Source: Burkholderiales bacterium
GTDB taxonomy: Bacteria; Pseudomonadota; Gammaproteobacteria; Burkholderiales; Burkholderiaceae_C
NCBI GenBank assembly: GCA_016195825.1
Contig: JACPYV010000112.1
Span: forward strand, 1-56,055
Direction: 5' to 3'
Length of the DNA: 56,055 bases
The notes below the pieces were generated by a model that did not search any database, was not told the origin of the DNA, and saw nothing but the letters and a program-made list of their open reading frames with translations. Each line of letters opens with the position of its first letter. Within the stretch, counting starts at the first letter, position 1. Positions 26,440 to 34,196 of this stretch are shown here, piece after piece. The position numbers and the translations under genes were made by a program.

Positions 26440-27165
26440 ATGGCGGATCATCAATTGGTCAACATCAACGAGTATCGACTCGGCAGCGCACCAGAGGGGT
26501 TCTGGCGTTACGTTTATGACCGCTATCCGACGGGCAAGCCGGTGCCGGAAGCGGCGGATGGGCCAGGCACGCCGGTGTTCGCCGCCTATCGGACGAACGC
26601 GCCAGGGACCGTTGCGGTGTACCGGCATGAATTCCACTATGAAAACACGCCCAACACCGGAATCAGAGCGAGCTTGTACGCAGATGCGATGGAACCAACC
26701 GATCCATCGTTTGAACTAGACCCACGGGCTGACGCGGGCTCTTGCGGAACGCCTCAAAACTCGGTGCCTCGAGAAACGGGCCAAGGCCGTAGGTACGCAG
26801 ACGCCATACACAGAACGCATTCGAATAGCAGTATCCGAGCCTTCTGGGCATTCCCCGTTTCTGCGGGACCGACCATACAGGGCGCCGCTGCGGTCCATGA
26901 GCACCGGCTGGAAGTTGATTTCATCCGGAACGACAACGTCTCCGTTGCAAGAAGTCGCGTCTATATAAAGTACAGCCTCAATGCAAATGGCGGTAGCGTT
27001 TTCAACGAATGCGCTGACGCCACAAACCTGTCCTCAGAACCCCGCGACTGGTGGCGGTTCGCGAAAATCAACGTCACTCCGGACGGTGGAGGCTATCAGC
27101 GCATTGACTATGCCTACGCTCGTTATTCGAACAGGATCGCCTTCTACGCGTTTCCCGCAAAGTGA
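26440..27165 (+). CDS. uncharacterised protein, low-GC gene
   Basis: A 241-aa protein that I do not recognise. ATG 26440 (MADHQLVNINEYRLGSAPEG) is preceded by GGAAGGAG at 26423-26430; an upstream in-frame start at 26386 has no such site. The sequence is rich in aromatic and polar residues (WRYVYDRYPTGKP, YRHEFHYENTPN, RIDYAYARYSNRIAFYAFPA), without membrane segments or signal peptide. Base composition is the lowest in the window: sampled 60-base stretches at 26401 and 26941 hold 32 and 28 G+C, against 44 of 60 at 35281. This suggests recent acquisition or a distinct origin. It sits between the 584- and 1711-aa genes. Confidence 0.65.
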   Translation: MADHQLVNINEYRLGSAPEGFWRYVYDRYPTGKPVPEAADGPGTPVFAAYRTNAPGTVAVYRHEFHYENTPNTGIRASLYADAMEPTDPSFELDPRADAGSCGTPQNSVPRETGQGRRYADAIHRTHSNSSIRAFWAFPVSAGPTIQGAAAVHEHRLEVDFIRNDNVSVARSRVYIKYSLNANGGSVFNECADATNLSSEPRDWWRFAKINVTPDGGGYQRIDYAYARYSNRIAFYAFPAK

Positions 27166-27247
27166 GAAAGCAATCCTGCCTTGACGCCGGGAGAGGCCAT
27201 GCGCTGACCTCATCGCCGCACGCGTTTTGCGACAAGAGCGACCAACG

Positions 27248-30200
27248 ATGAATACGATCATCGACGCCTTGATTGACAAGGCAAGCAACAGCCTCCTTTT
27301 GACAAGTGCGACGTCGCGCGCCTGGCCGTTCATCCAGCCCCTCTTCGCCCCCGACGGCTACTTCCCGAACGGCATCACCCTGATCCCGACAAACCCGGTC
27401 GCCTCGTCCGTCGACGAAGTGAAGCTCGTCGGCACGGCCACGATCGATAGGGCCAACTTCGCGGCGGAGGCGACGTTTTCGGGCAGTGGCCCGAATGTCG
27501 AACTCGAGTTGGTCCTCACGGTGACCCTGGCGAGTCTCGCGGGCAAGGGCTCTGCGCTCAGGGCGGCCTGGGAGCCGAAGGTCACGTTCCGGTCGAACGC
27601 TGGCAAGAAGGCGATCCACGTCGACGCAGCCCGTGGGACCGTACGCATCGGGAGCATCAAGTTGGAGGCGGAGGTCAAGCTGCCCAGCCTGCGGATCGAG
27701 GCGACTCTCACGCCCGAGGAGCACGGCGAGAGCCTTTCGACCGTCATGGGCGCCTACGCGCTCGACGATGTCAAGGCAGGCCTGAAGTTGAAGGAAATCC
27801 GCCTGCATGCCTATCCCTCGCGCGGTGCCTACTCGATCGCGTTGACGGCGGAGGACGATTGGCCCCTGCTCGGGAATTGCAAACTGACGAAGATCGCAGC
27901 TCACGTTCTCTACGCGAGCGAGGCCAGCACCGCCTGGGGCGCGATCCGCGCAACATTCTCCATCGGCGGCGTCGAACTCGAAGTCGAAGCGTCCTATGAC
28001 AGCGGAGTGTCCGGATGGCAGTTCCGGGGCGCCGTCGTGCCTGAGCATCCGCTTGATGTCACGACCTTCGTTGCCAGGTTCCTTGCGGACCTGGGCGTCA
28101 AAGCGGGATGCCCGCAGGCACTGAAGGGCGCGACGATCGACGTGTTGGCGGTCACCTTCAACACCGCCACCAAGGCCTTCACCGGCTGCTGCGAAGCTCG
28201 TTTGCCGATGGGCGGTGACAAGGTGCTGGGCATCCTGCTGTTCATCGAGGTCGAGGACGGCGCTGCGCGGTTCAGCGGAACCGTCACTCTCGGCTCCCTG
28301 GAGTTCGACCTCATCTTCGACCATACCGTGCGGGGCAACACGCTGCTTGCGAGCTTCTCCGACTCGGAACCCGTCGAGGTCACGCTCGGCAAGCTGCTTG
28401 CGATGGTTTCAGACGAACCGATCGATCAAGGCGATCTGCTGACGTTCTCGATCAAGGATGCACTGTTCGCTTGCGAGAAACACGATGGAGCCCCCACGGA
28501 ATGGCTGCTCGCCGCCGATGTCGAAGCGGGCATGGACTTCAGCGGCTTGCCGCTCGTCGGCGCCTCATTCCCGCCCGGCCAGGGCGCCCGGCTGGTCTTC
28601 CAGCCCTTGCTCACTTCGGGCGGGATCGATACCGCGGCCCTCGCCAACCTGGTGCCTGAAGGGGGGCTGACCCTGCCTTCGACCCGGCCCGCGAAGGGCC
28701 TCTCGGTGACGACGCGCTTGTCGCTGGCAGCCGAACAGATCTCGCTCGGCCTGCCGGTGCGCATGAGCGCGGGCAGGATGGCCCACGATGACAACGCCGC
28801 CGCGGTGTCCAACGCGCCTGAGGTCGCAACAGTCGACAACGTCAGCTGGGTCGCGGCGCAGAAGGCGTTCGGCCCTTTGGCGGTCGAGCGTGTCGGCGTT
28901 CGCTACGTGAACGGCGGCCTCGACCTCCTGCTCGACGCCCATCTTTCCGTGGCCGGACTCGCGCTCTCGCTCGAAGGCTTCGGCGCCCATGTGAAGCTTT
29001 CCGCGCCGAGCGACGTCGTGCCGGTGCTCGATGGCATCGGCATCGACTTTCGTTCTCCGACCCTCGAGATCGGCGGCGCCCTGCTTCACCAGCAGCTCAT
29101 CGAGAACGGTAAAAGGGTCGATGAGTACGTCGGCACCGCCATCGTGAAGGCCGGCACGTTCAGCATCGACGCGCTCGGCTCTTACCGTACCGTCGATGGT
29201 CATCCATCGCTCTTCGTGTATGCGGCGCTCAACTGTTTGATAGGTGGCCCGTCGTTCTTCTTCGTGACCGGGCTCGCCGCGGCCTTCGGCTACAACCGGT
29301 CTTTCAAGCTTCCGCCGATCGGGAAACTGGCCAACTTCCCGCTGCTCGCGACCGATGTCGGGAAGAGCGACGCACGCAGCGGTGAGGGGCTGCGGACGGC
29401 CAGTGATGCGATGCGTCCCTACATTCCCGCGGAGGCCGGCGCGATCTTTCTCGGCGTCGGCGTCAGGTTCACCTCGTTCCAGACGATCGCTTCGTCGGCG
29501 CTGCTCACGGCGTCGTTCGGCAAGGATGTGTCGCTCGACCTGATCGGCCGGTCCACATTGATCATGCCGGCGGGTGCGACGCGCGACCAGGCCGTCGCCT
29601 TCGTCGAGATGGCCTGGCTGGCGTCATTCCGGCCGGCCGAGGGGCTTCTCGCGCTGCAGGCACAACTCTCGCCCGAATCATTCATCTTCTCCAAGGACTG
29701 CCATCTGAGCGGTGGCTTCGCCTTCCATTCCTGGTTTGCGGGCGAGCATGAAGGGGATTTCGTGCTGACCGCGGGCGGCTATCACCCGCGCTTCGACCTT
29801 GCGAAACACCCGCACTTTCCTCGCGTGCCGCGCCTGGGCGTGGCGTGGCAGGTGAATCCCGCCTTGACCATCAAGGGCGATGCCTACTATGCGCTGACCT
29901 CGTCTGCGGCAATGGTGGGTGGTCACCTCGAGATCGTCTGGGAGCAGTTCCCCTACAAGGCCTGGTGCAAAGCCGGTATCGACTGCCTGGTCGACTGGAA
30001 GCCCTTGCACTACCTGGGCGAAGCCTACGTCGAGCTGGGGGCCTCCTACACCTTCCAATTCGGCGGCACGCGACACATCACCGCCGAGGTCGGGGCAGAC
30101 CTCACCATCTGGGGCCCGCGGTTCTCCGGTTGCGCCCGGGTGAACATGGCCCTCTATTCCTTCGACGTCTCCTTCGGCGACGCCCAGGCCAGGCCCGCAC

Positions 30201-32383
30201 CCTTGCACCTGTTCGGCGACAAGATCGGTGACGACGGCAAGATACAGGGCGCCGGCTTCAGCGCGCTGCTGCCAGAGGCGAGCAAGCGCTGCGCGGTCTC
30301 AGTCGCGGCCGGTCTTGCAGCATCCAGCGTCGATAAGGACGGCATGAAGGTGTGGCACGTCAATGCGAAGGAGTTGTGCCTCGTCGTGGACTCCGCCATT
30401 CCCGTGCGGAGCTTGCATGTCGAAAACATGGCGGGCCGCAGCCATGATGGCGCCGCGGTCGAGCCGTCCCGATTCGGCATCGCGCCAATGATGGCCATGT
30501 ATGAGGATGTCTGCTCCGAGATGACGATCACCCTGACGAAGGTGACGAAGCTGGACGACGAGCACTGGAAGCCGGACCATTTCCGATACAAGCCACGCAT
30601 CAAGGGTCATCCGTCCGCGCTATGGGGTGAAGCGGGTCCAGGCAAGGCCGACGGGCTGAAGGGGGCAGCGCTCATCCAGGCATGCGCAGGTGTGGAAATC
30701 ACCACCACGGGTGAAGTCGATCACGGCAGCGAAATCGTGGGGAAAAGCGGCGTGAGGCTGTTCGAACGCCATCGACCGCAGCTCGAGGATGGCGTCTACG
30801 ACATCCAGGTGAAACAGTGCTTGCGTGTGACAACGCACGAGGCCCCCCACAACGACACCTGCTGCCGGCCATTGGATGCCGCATCGTCGCTTCGCTTCCA
30901 GGTGGGCGGGGGACCGCCGAGCCTGCCGCCTTCCAGCATCCACAGCGTGTATCCGCCCAGGGGAAGCCTGGGCGACCACTCGACCGTGCTGCCGCAGATC
31001 ATTCTCGAACGCAGCACGTTGCCCTGGGAGCGCGCCGCGCACATCAAGGGTGCCGACCGGAACACGCCCTGGCTCGCCCTGCTGGTGTTCGATGGCAAGA
31101 AGGAGGTGAAGTCGGACGCATCGCCGGAAGGGACATCGGGGCTCGCGACCATCGACCTTAGCGAGGAAGAGCTTCCGACGGCGGACCAGCTCAGGCTGCT
31201 TTGCCACGTGCGCGTCGTGAGCGAGCGCCAGGCTGATGGCCAGGAACGTCTGGTCGAGCGCGCGGTTCTGCTGGCCCCACGGACCCCTGCGGCGAAAAAG
31301 CTGAGCACCGTCCACCTGGTGTCCATGAACGACATCAAACAAGTCGGGGACGGGCCGCTCCGTCGATTGACGAGCCTTTGCAGCTGGAGCTTTTCCTGCG
31401 GCGCCCAAGACGCTGGCTTCAAGGCACTGATGAATAAGATCACTCCAGCGCCCATCGCGGCGTCAAGCGTGCAGCTCGCGCACGCGCTGGAAACAGGCGA
31501 ACGCTCACGCTCCGGGTATCGTGGCCCGCTGGTTCCCATGTCTCGAACGATGCTCGATTCTGAGGCCGACATTTCGCAATTTGCCGCGCTAGAGCTTGGC
31601 CGGCTGCTGGCCTTGCAGGACAAGGCGATTTCAGTCGGCCTGCTACGCTTGAAACGCCAGCTGTCGCACCAGACGCGGTTCGCAGCTCAGGCCAGCGACG
31701 CGGCTCACCTGTATCCGGTCAGCACGCCGAACTTGGCGACCACGAAACCCTCGAAGGGTTCGCTACCCATCGCGCTGCAGCGGCTGCTGACACCGGAGCT
31801 CGCAGTCTGGATCGAAGGTCTGCTGAAGCTCGAGCGCGTGCCCTTTCGCTACCTCCTGCCCGACGAATCCTTGCTGCCTAAAGAGTCCATGCGATTTTTC
31901 CAGGTGGATGAGGAGTGGGTCACCAATCTCGTCATGGGAGCGATCGGCGTCGGCGGGGCTTGGCAGCTCGGAACCGACGCGAAACGCGAGCTCGCCGCCT
32001 TCGACACTTGTGCTCGCGTTGGCCGAGGCCCCGTGCGTAAAGGCGAACGACCCTTGGGTGTGCTGCCGCAGTTAACGGGCGTCCTGCTGCGTTCCGAGGT
32101 GGTCGCCGGCTGGCCGGCAGCGAGCGTGCATGCGTGTGTGCGCAGCAGAAAAGAGGAAGTGGCACCGCTCAGGCTGGCACGTCCTTCGAAAAACATCCTG
32201 ATGGCTATTTTCGAGGGAAGCCTCGAATCCGTCATCTTTCGGTTGCCCACGGAGACGCTGCACTTCGCGGTGAGGGACGGCCCGCTTCCCGCGAAGTGGA
32301 TCGACGACGCAAAGTCCCTCATCAACTTAGAGAAATGGGTGAAGTGGGCGGACAGAGACGAGGTCACCTGCACGGCTCTGTAG
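27248..32383 (+). CDS. giant DUF6603-domain protein with a second C-terminal family domain
   Basis: A 1711-aa protein. The ATG at 27248 (MNTIIDALIDKASNSLLLTS) is preferred over an in-frame TTG at 27227; the ribosome site is weak. Residues about 640-985 carry the DUF6603 pattern: FFFVTGLAAAFGYNRSFKLP, an FPLL segment, TAGGYHPRFDLAKHPHFPRV, RLGVAWQV, YYALTSSAAMVGG and the WKPLHYLGEAYVELG stretch. From about residue 1215 a different domain begins (SIHSVYPPRGSLGDHSTVLP, ERSTLPWERAAH, PWLALLVFD), followed by ELGRLLALQD near 1450 and LLPDESLLPKESMRFFQVDE near 1538. From memory this C-terminal pattern belongs to a separate uncharacterised bacterial family, so the gene looks like a fusion. No signal peptide, membrane helices or enzyme motif are seen. 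Confidence 0.85.
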   Translation: MNTIIDALIDKASNSLLLTSATSRAWPFIQPLFAPDGYFPNGITLIPTNPVASSVDEVKLVGTATIDRANFAAEATFSGSGPNVELELVLTVTLASLAGKGSALRAAWEPKVTFRSNAGKKAIHVDAARGTVRIGSIKLEAEVKLPSLRIEATLTPEEHGESLSTVMGAYALDDVKAGLKLKEIRLHAYPSRGAYSIALTAEDDWPLLGNCKLTKIAAHVLYASEASTAWGAIRATFSIGGVELEVEASYDSGVSGWQFRGAVVPEHPLDVTTFVARFLADLGVKAGCPQALKGATIDVLAVTFNTATKAFTGCCEARLPMGGDKVLGILLFIEVEDGAARFSGTVTLGSLEFDLIFDHTVRGNTLLASFSDSEPVEVTLGKLLAMVSDEPIDQGDLLTFSIKDALFACEKHDGAPTEWLLAADVEAGMDFSGLPLVGASFPPGQGARLVFQPLLTSGGIDTAALANLVPEGGLTLPSTRPAKGLSVTTRLSLAAEQISLGLPVRMSAGRMAHDDNAAAVSNAPEVATVDNVSWVAAQKAFGPLAVERVGVRYVNGGLDLLLDAHLSVAGLALSLEGFGAHVKLSAPSDVVPVLDGIGIDFRSPTLEIGGALLHQQLIENGKRVDEYVGTAIVKAGTFSIDALGSYRTVDGHPSLFVYAALNCLIGGPSFFFVTGLAAAFGYNRSFKLPPIGKLANFPLLATDVGKSDARSGEGLRTASDAMRPYIPAEAGAIFLGVGVRFTSFQTIASSALLTASFGKDVSLDLIGRSTLIMPAGATRDQAVAFVEMAWLASFRPAEGLLALQAQLSPESFIFSKDCHLSGGFAFHSWFAGEHEGDFVLTAGGYHPRFDLAKHPHFPRVPRLGVAWQVNPALTIKGDAYYALTSSAAMVGGHLEIVWEQFPYKAWCKAGIDCLVDWKPLHYLGEAYVELGASYTFQFGGTRHITAEVGADLTIWGPRFSGCARVNMALYSFDVSFGDAQARPAPLHLFGDKIGDDGKIQGAGFSALLPEASKRCAVSVAAGLAASSVDKDGMKVWHVNAKELCLVVDSAIPVRSLHVENMAGRSHDGAAVEPSRFGIAPMMAMYEDVCSEMTITLTKVTKLDDEHWKPDHFRYKPRIKGHPSALWGEAGPGKADGLKGAALIQACAGVEITTTGEVDHGSEIVGKSGVRLFERHRPQLEDGVYDIQVKQCLRVTTHEAPHNDTCCRPLDAASSLRFQVGGGPPSLPPSSIHSVYPPRGSLGDHSTVLPQIILERSTLPWERAAHIKGADRNTPWLALLVFDGKKEVKSDASPEGTSGLATIDLSEEELPTADQLRLLCHVRVVSERQADGQERLVERAVLLAPRTPAAKKLSTVHLVSMNDIKQVGDGPLRRLTSLCSWSFSCGAQDAGFKALMNKITPAPIAASSVQLAHALETGERSRSGYRGPLVPMSRTMLDSEADISQFAALELGRLLALQDKAISVGLLRLKRQLSHQTRFAAQASDAAHLYPVSTPNLATTKPSKGSLPIALQRLLTPELAVWIEGLLKLERVPFRYLLPDESLLPKESMRFFQVDEEWVTNLVMGAIGVGGAWQLGTDAKRELAAFDTCARVGRGPVRKGERPLGVLPQLTGVLLRSEVVAGWPAASVHACVRSRKEEVAPLRLARPSKNILMAIFEGSLESVIFRLPTETLHFAVRDGPLPAKWIDDAKSLINLEKWVKWADRDEVTCTAL

Positions 32384-32390
32384 CGCCGGT

Positions 32391-33680
32391 TCAGTGGCCG
32401 ATGTGCAGGATGGTGTTCCGTATCTTCTGTCGATCCAGAAAGCTGAGGAGCCTTTGCCGTTCCGACAGTTCCATGTCGTTGAATTCAGAGAGTGCTCCGT
32501 CCAGCGCGTTCAACGTGCGGCTGCTGTTGGCCAGCTCGCCGCGCCTGGACATTTCCAGCGCCGTGATTTGGACAGCGAGCTTTGGGTAACGATCCCGGAA
32601 GATGGTTTCATGATCTAGATTGCAGAAGAATCTCTGCGCGCGTGTCGTGTATGCCGGACCCCCATCATTGCTCGCCGCCATGCGATTGAGGGCCTCGCTC
32701 ATCGTCAGGCCGTGAAAGTCCTTGCGTCGCTGATTCGCCTGACCGGCCGGGCCATCCTGGCCTCCGGCCATGGCGAAGTCCGCCTTGCTGCCATTCACGT
32801 TCGTGATGCGGTGCCGATCGACCTGCATGCCGCTCATGACAAAGTTGAGCATCGACTCTCCGAAGTTCCCATGCTTCTTGAACGGGTTGACCGATGCATG
32901 CGCCTTGTACTTGCCGACCTTGTCCATCAGCTTCGCATAGACCTTGAGCCTCTTCGGGGCATCCAGGATGGAATCGGCGGCTTTCGGCTTCAGGGGCGAA
33001 CCGTTCGCCTGCAAGAATGTCAACGCACGGCTCAACACAAGCGAGGCGGCTTCACGCTCGTAGCCCAGCAGCATGTTGATGCCGCCGTGCGTCCCCGGCA
33101 TGGTGTCGAACTCGTGGTTCGGCAGGCCCACGCCATACAGCGCATCGATATAGGGTCGAAAGACCACTCTATGCTCGGACTCCGCCAGCATGAGAAATGA
33201 ATTGCCCTCCCAAACGTTCCCGCCCAGGATGATGTTTTCGTAGTTCGCCCCGTTTCTACTGATGAAGTCTCCCGTGTTTCCGGGAACGGGATCGATGGCG
33301 AAGATGTTCACCTGGACCTTGAACAGCTCGGGGTCACTGCAGAGGGCGCGGGCAATCTTGTAGCAGGTGATCGAGCCACGGCTGTGACCTGCCAAGTTGA
33401 CTGTGATCTCGTCGTTCAGGTCCGTGCGTCTCTGCCTGATCCATGCGACGGCGTTGTCGACGACCGCCTCCACGCCCTTGCCGCCGATGATTCCCCGGAT
33501 CAAGTCCGACTCGGGAACCGTTTCTTGGAGTTTGTCGGTGCCCACCCCTTCGTAGAGTTTGAAATTATCAAAGTCATCGAGCGATTGCGCGACCTTGGTG
33601 ATCACGAGAACGTTTCCTTCGGACGTGTCCGTGTCCGTCGAATTAACGGTGCCGTGACAGAGAACAGTCAGGATTTTCAT
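32391..33680 (-). CDS. alpha/beta-hydrolase, Tle1/DUF2235-like triad
   Basis: A 429-aa predicted hydrolase. ATG 33680 has AAAGG six bases upstream, so it is preferred over GTG 33686. The opening ILTVLCHGTVNSTD resembles the first strand and oxyanion region of DUF2235-type lipases. The nucleophile is Ser100 in NLAGHSRGSITC, the acid probably Asp130 in FAIDPVPGN, and the base His198 in TMPGTHGGIN. This layout resembles type VI lipase effectors of the Tle1 group, but there are no T6SS genes in the window and no obvious immunity gene. No signal peptide. It converges with the 1711-aa gene with only 7 nt between stops, so it has its own promoter, probably near the palindrome at 33763. Confidence 0.75.
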   Translation of the reverse strand: MKILTVLCHGTVNSTDTDTSEGNVLVITKVAQSLDDFDNFKLYEGVGTDKLQETVPESDLIRGIIGGKGVEAVVDNAVAWIRQRRTDLNDEITVNLAGHSRGSITCYKIARALCSDPELFKVQVNIFAIDPVPGNTGDFISRNGANYENIILGGNVWEGNSFLMLAESEHRVVFRPYIDALYGVGLPNHEFDTMPGTHGGINMLLGYEREAASLVLSRALTFLQANGSPLKPKAADSILDAPKRLKVYAKLMDKVGKYKAHASVNPFKKHGNFGESMLNFVMSGMQVDRHRITNVNGSKADFAMAGGQDGPAGQANQRRKDFHGLTMSEALNRMAASNDGGPAYTTRAQRFFCNLDHETIFRDRYPKLAVQITALEMSRRGELANSSRTLNALDGALSEFNDMELSERQRLLSFLDRQKIRNTILHIGH

Positions 33681-34196
33681 AGGCACCTTTCAGCACCACA
33701 CCCCGGTTCCGACCGGTCAGGCAATGGCACCGTTCGAAGGCCCAGCACGGCACTGATAGCGGCCGCGCATCAGGATGCGCGGATGGTACGGTCCAGGTGC
33801 GAAGCGTCAAGACGTTGTTCCCGTCTCCGCAGAGTGCTGAGATGCAGCGACGCCGTCGATGCCGCTGCGTGGGTGATGGGAGTCGTCGCGATGTGTTCTG
33901 CGCGCAAGCCAGGCACTGATATGCGCCTTGATCGCGCCGTTGGTCTGCCTCAGAGGCCAGGAAGTCGCCTTGAAACGTCGTACCGATGGCTCCATCACAA
34001 CATCGATCGTCGCAATCGCCTCGTTATTGAACGTCCCAAAGCAGCCGGACAAAGATGTCTGGAGATGGCTGCACGCAGTAGTCGGCCGCAACCGAACAAA
34101 TCCAATAGCCAAGACCGCGACACCTCGAGGCAGCGCCGTCATCCAATCGCCCCCTACGCAGAAGGCCGCGCGCTCGCGAGGTAACGGCGCGCCAAT
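33681..34196. other. 516-nt gene-free stretch between the hydrolase and the CHASE2 protein gene
   Basis: Apart from the palindrome at 33763-33782 I see no gene here. A 111-aa minus-strand ORF (33807-34142) and overlapping plus-strand ORFs lack ribosome sites and recognisable products, and their composition differs from the GC-rich genes to the right. The stretch marks the right boundary of the lower-GC block, and by chance or not is as long as the left-hand one. Confidence 0.45.
33763..33782. repeat. 20-bp palindrome upstream of the hydrolase gene
   Basis: CCGCGCATC-AG-GATGCGCGG is a perfect 9-bp inverted repeat with a 2-nt centre. It lies 82 nt upstream of the hydrolase start on the minus strand, the right size and place for a dimeric repressor operator. 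No T-run follows, so it does not look like a terminator. Confidence 0.5.

Noticed and set aside
32391..33680. T6SS effector-immunity locus
   Set aside because: No VgrG, Hcp, PAAR, adaptor or immunity-like gene is adjacent; only the fold resemblance of the hydrolase remains.
33807..34142. 111-aa minus-strand ORF between the hydrolase and the CHASE2 protein gene
   Set aside because: No ribosome site or recognisable product, and competing ORFs overlap on the other strand.
33384..34184. 266-aa plus-strand ORF partly over the hydrolase gene
   Set aside because: It is antisense to the 5' part of the hydrolase gene and has no ribosome site or recognisable domain.
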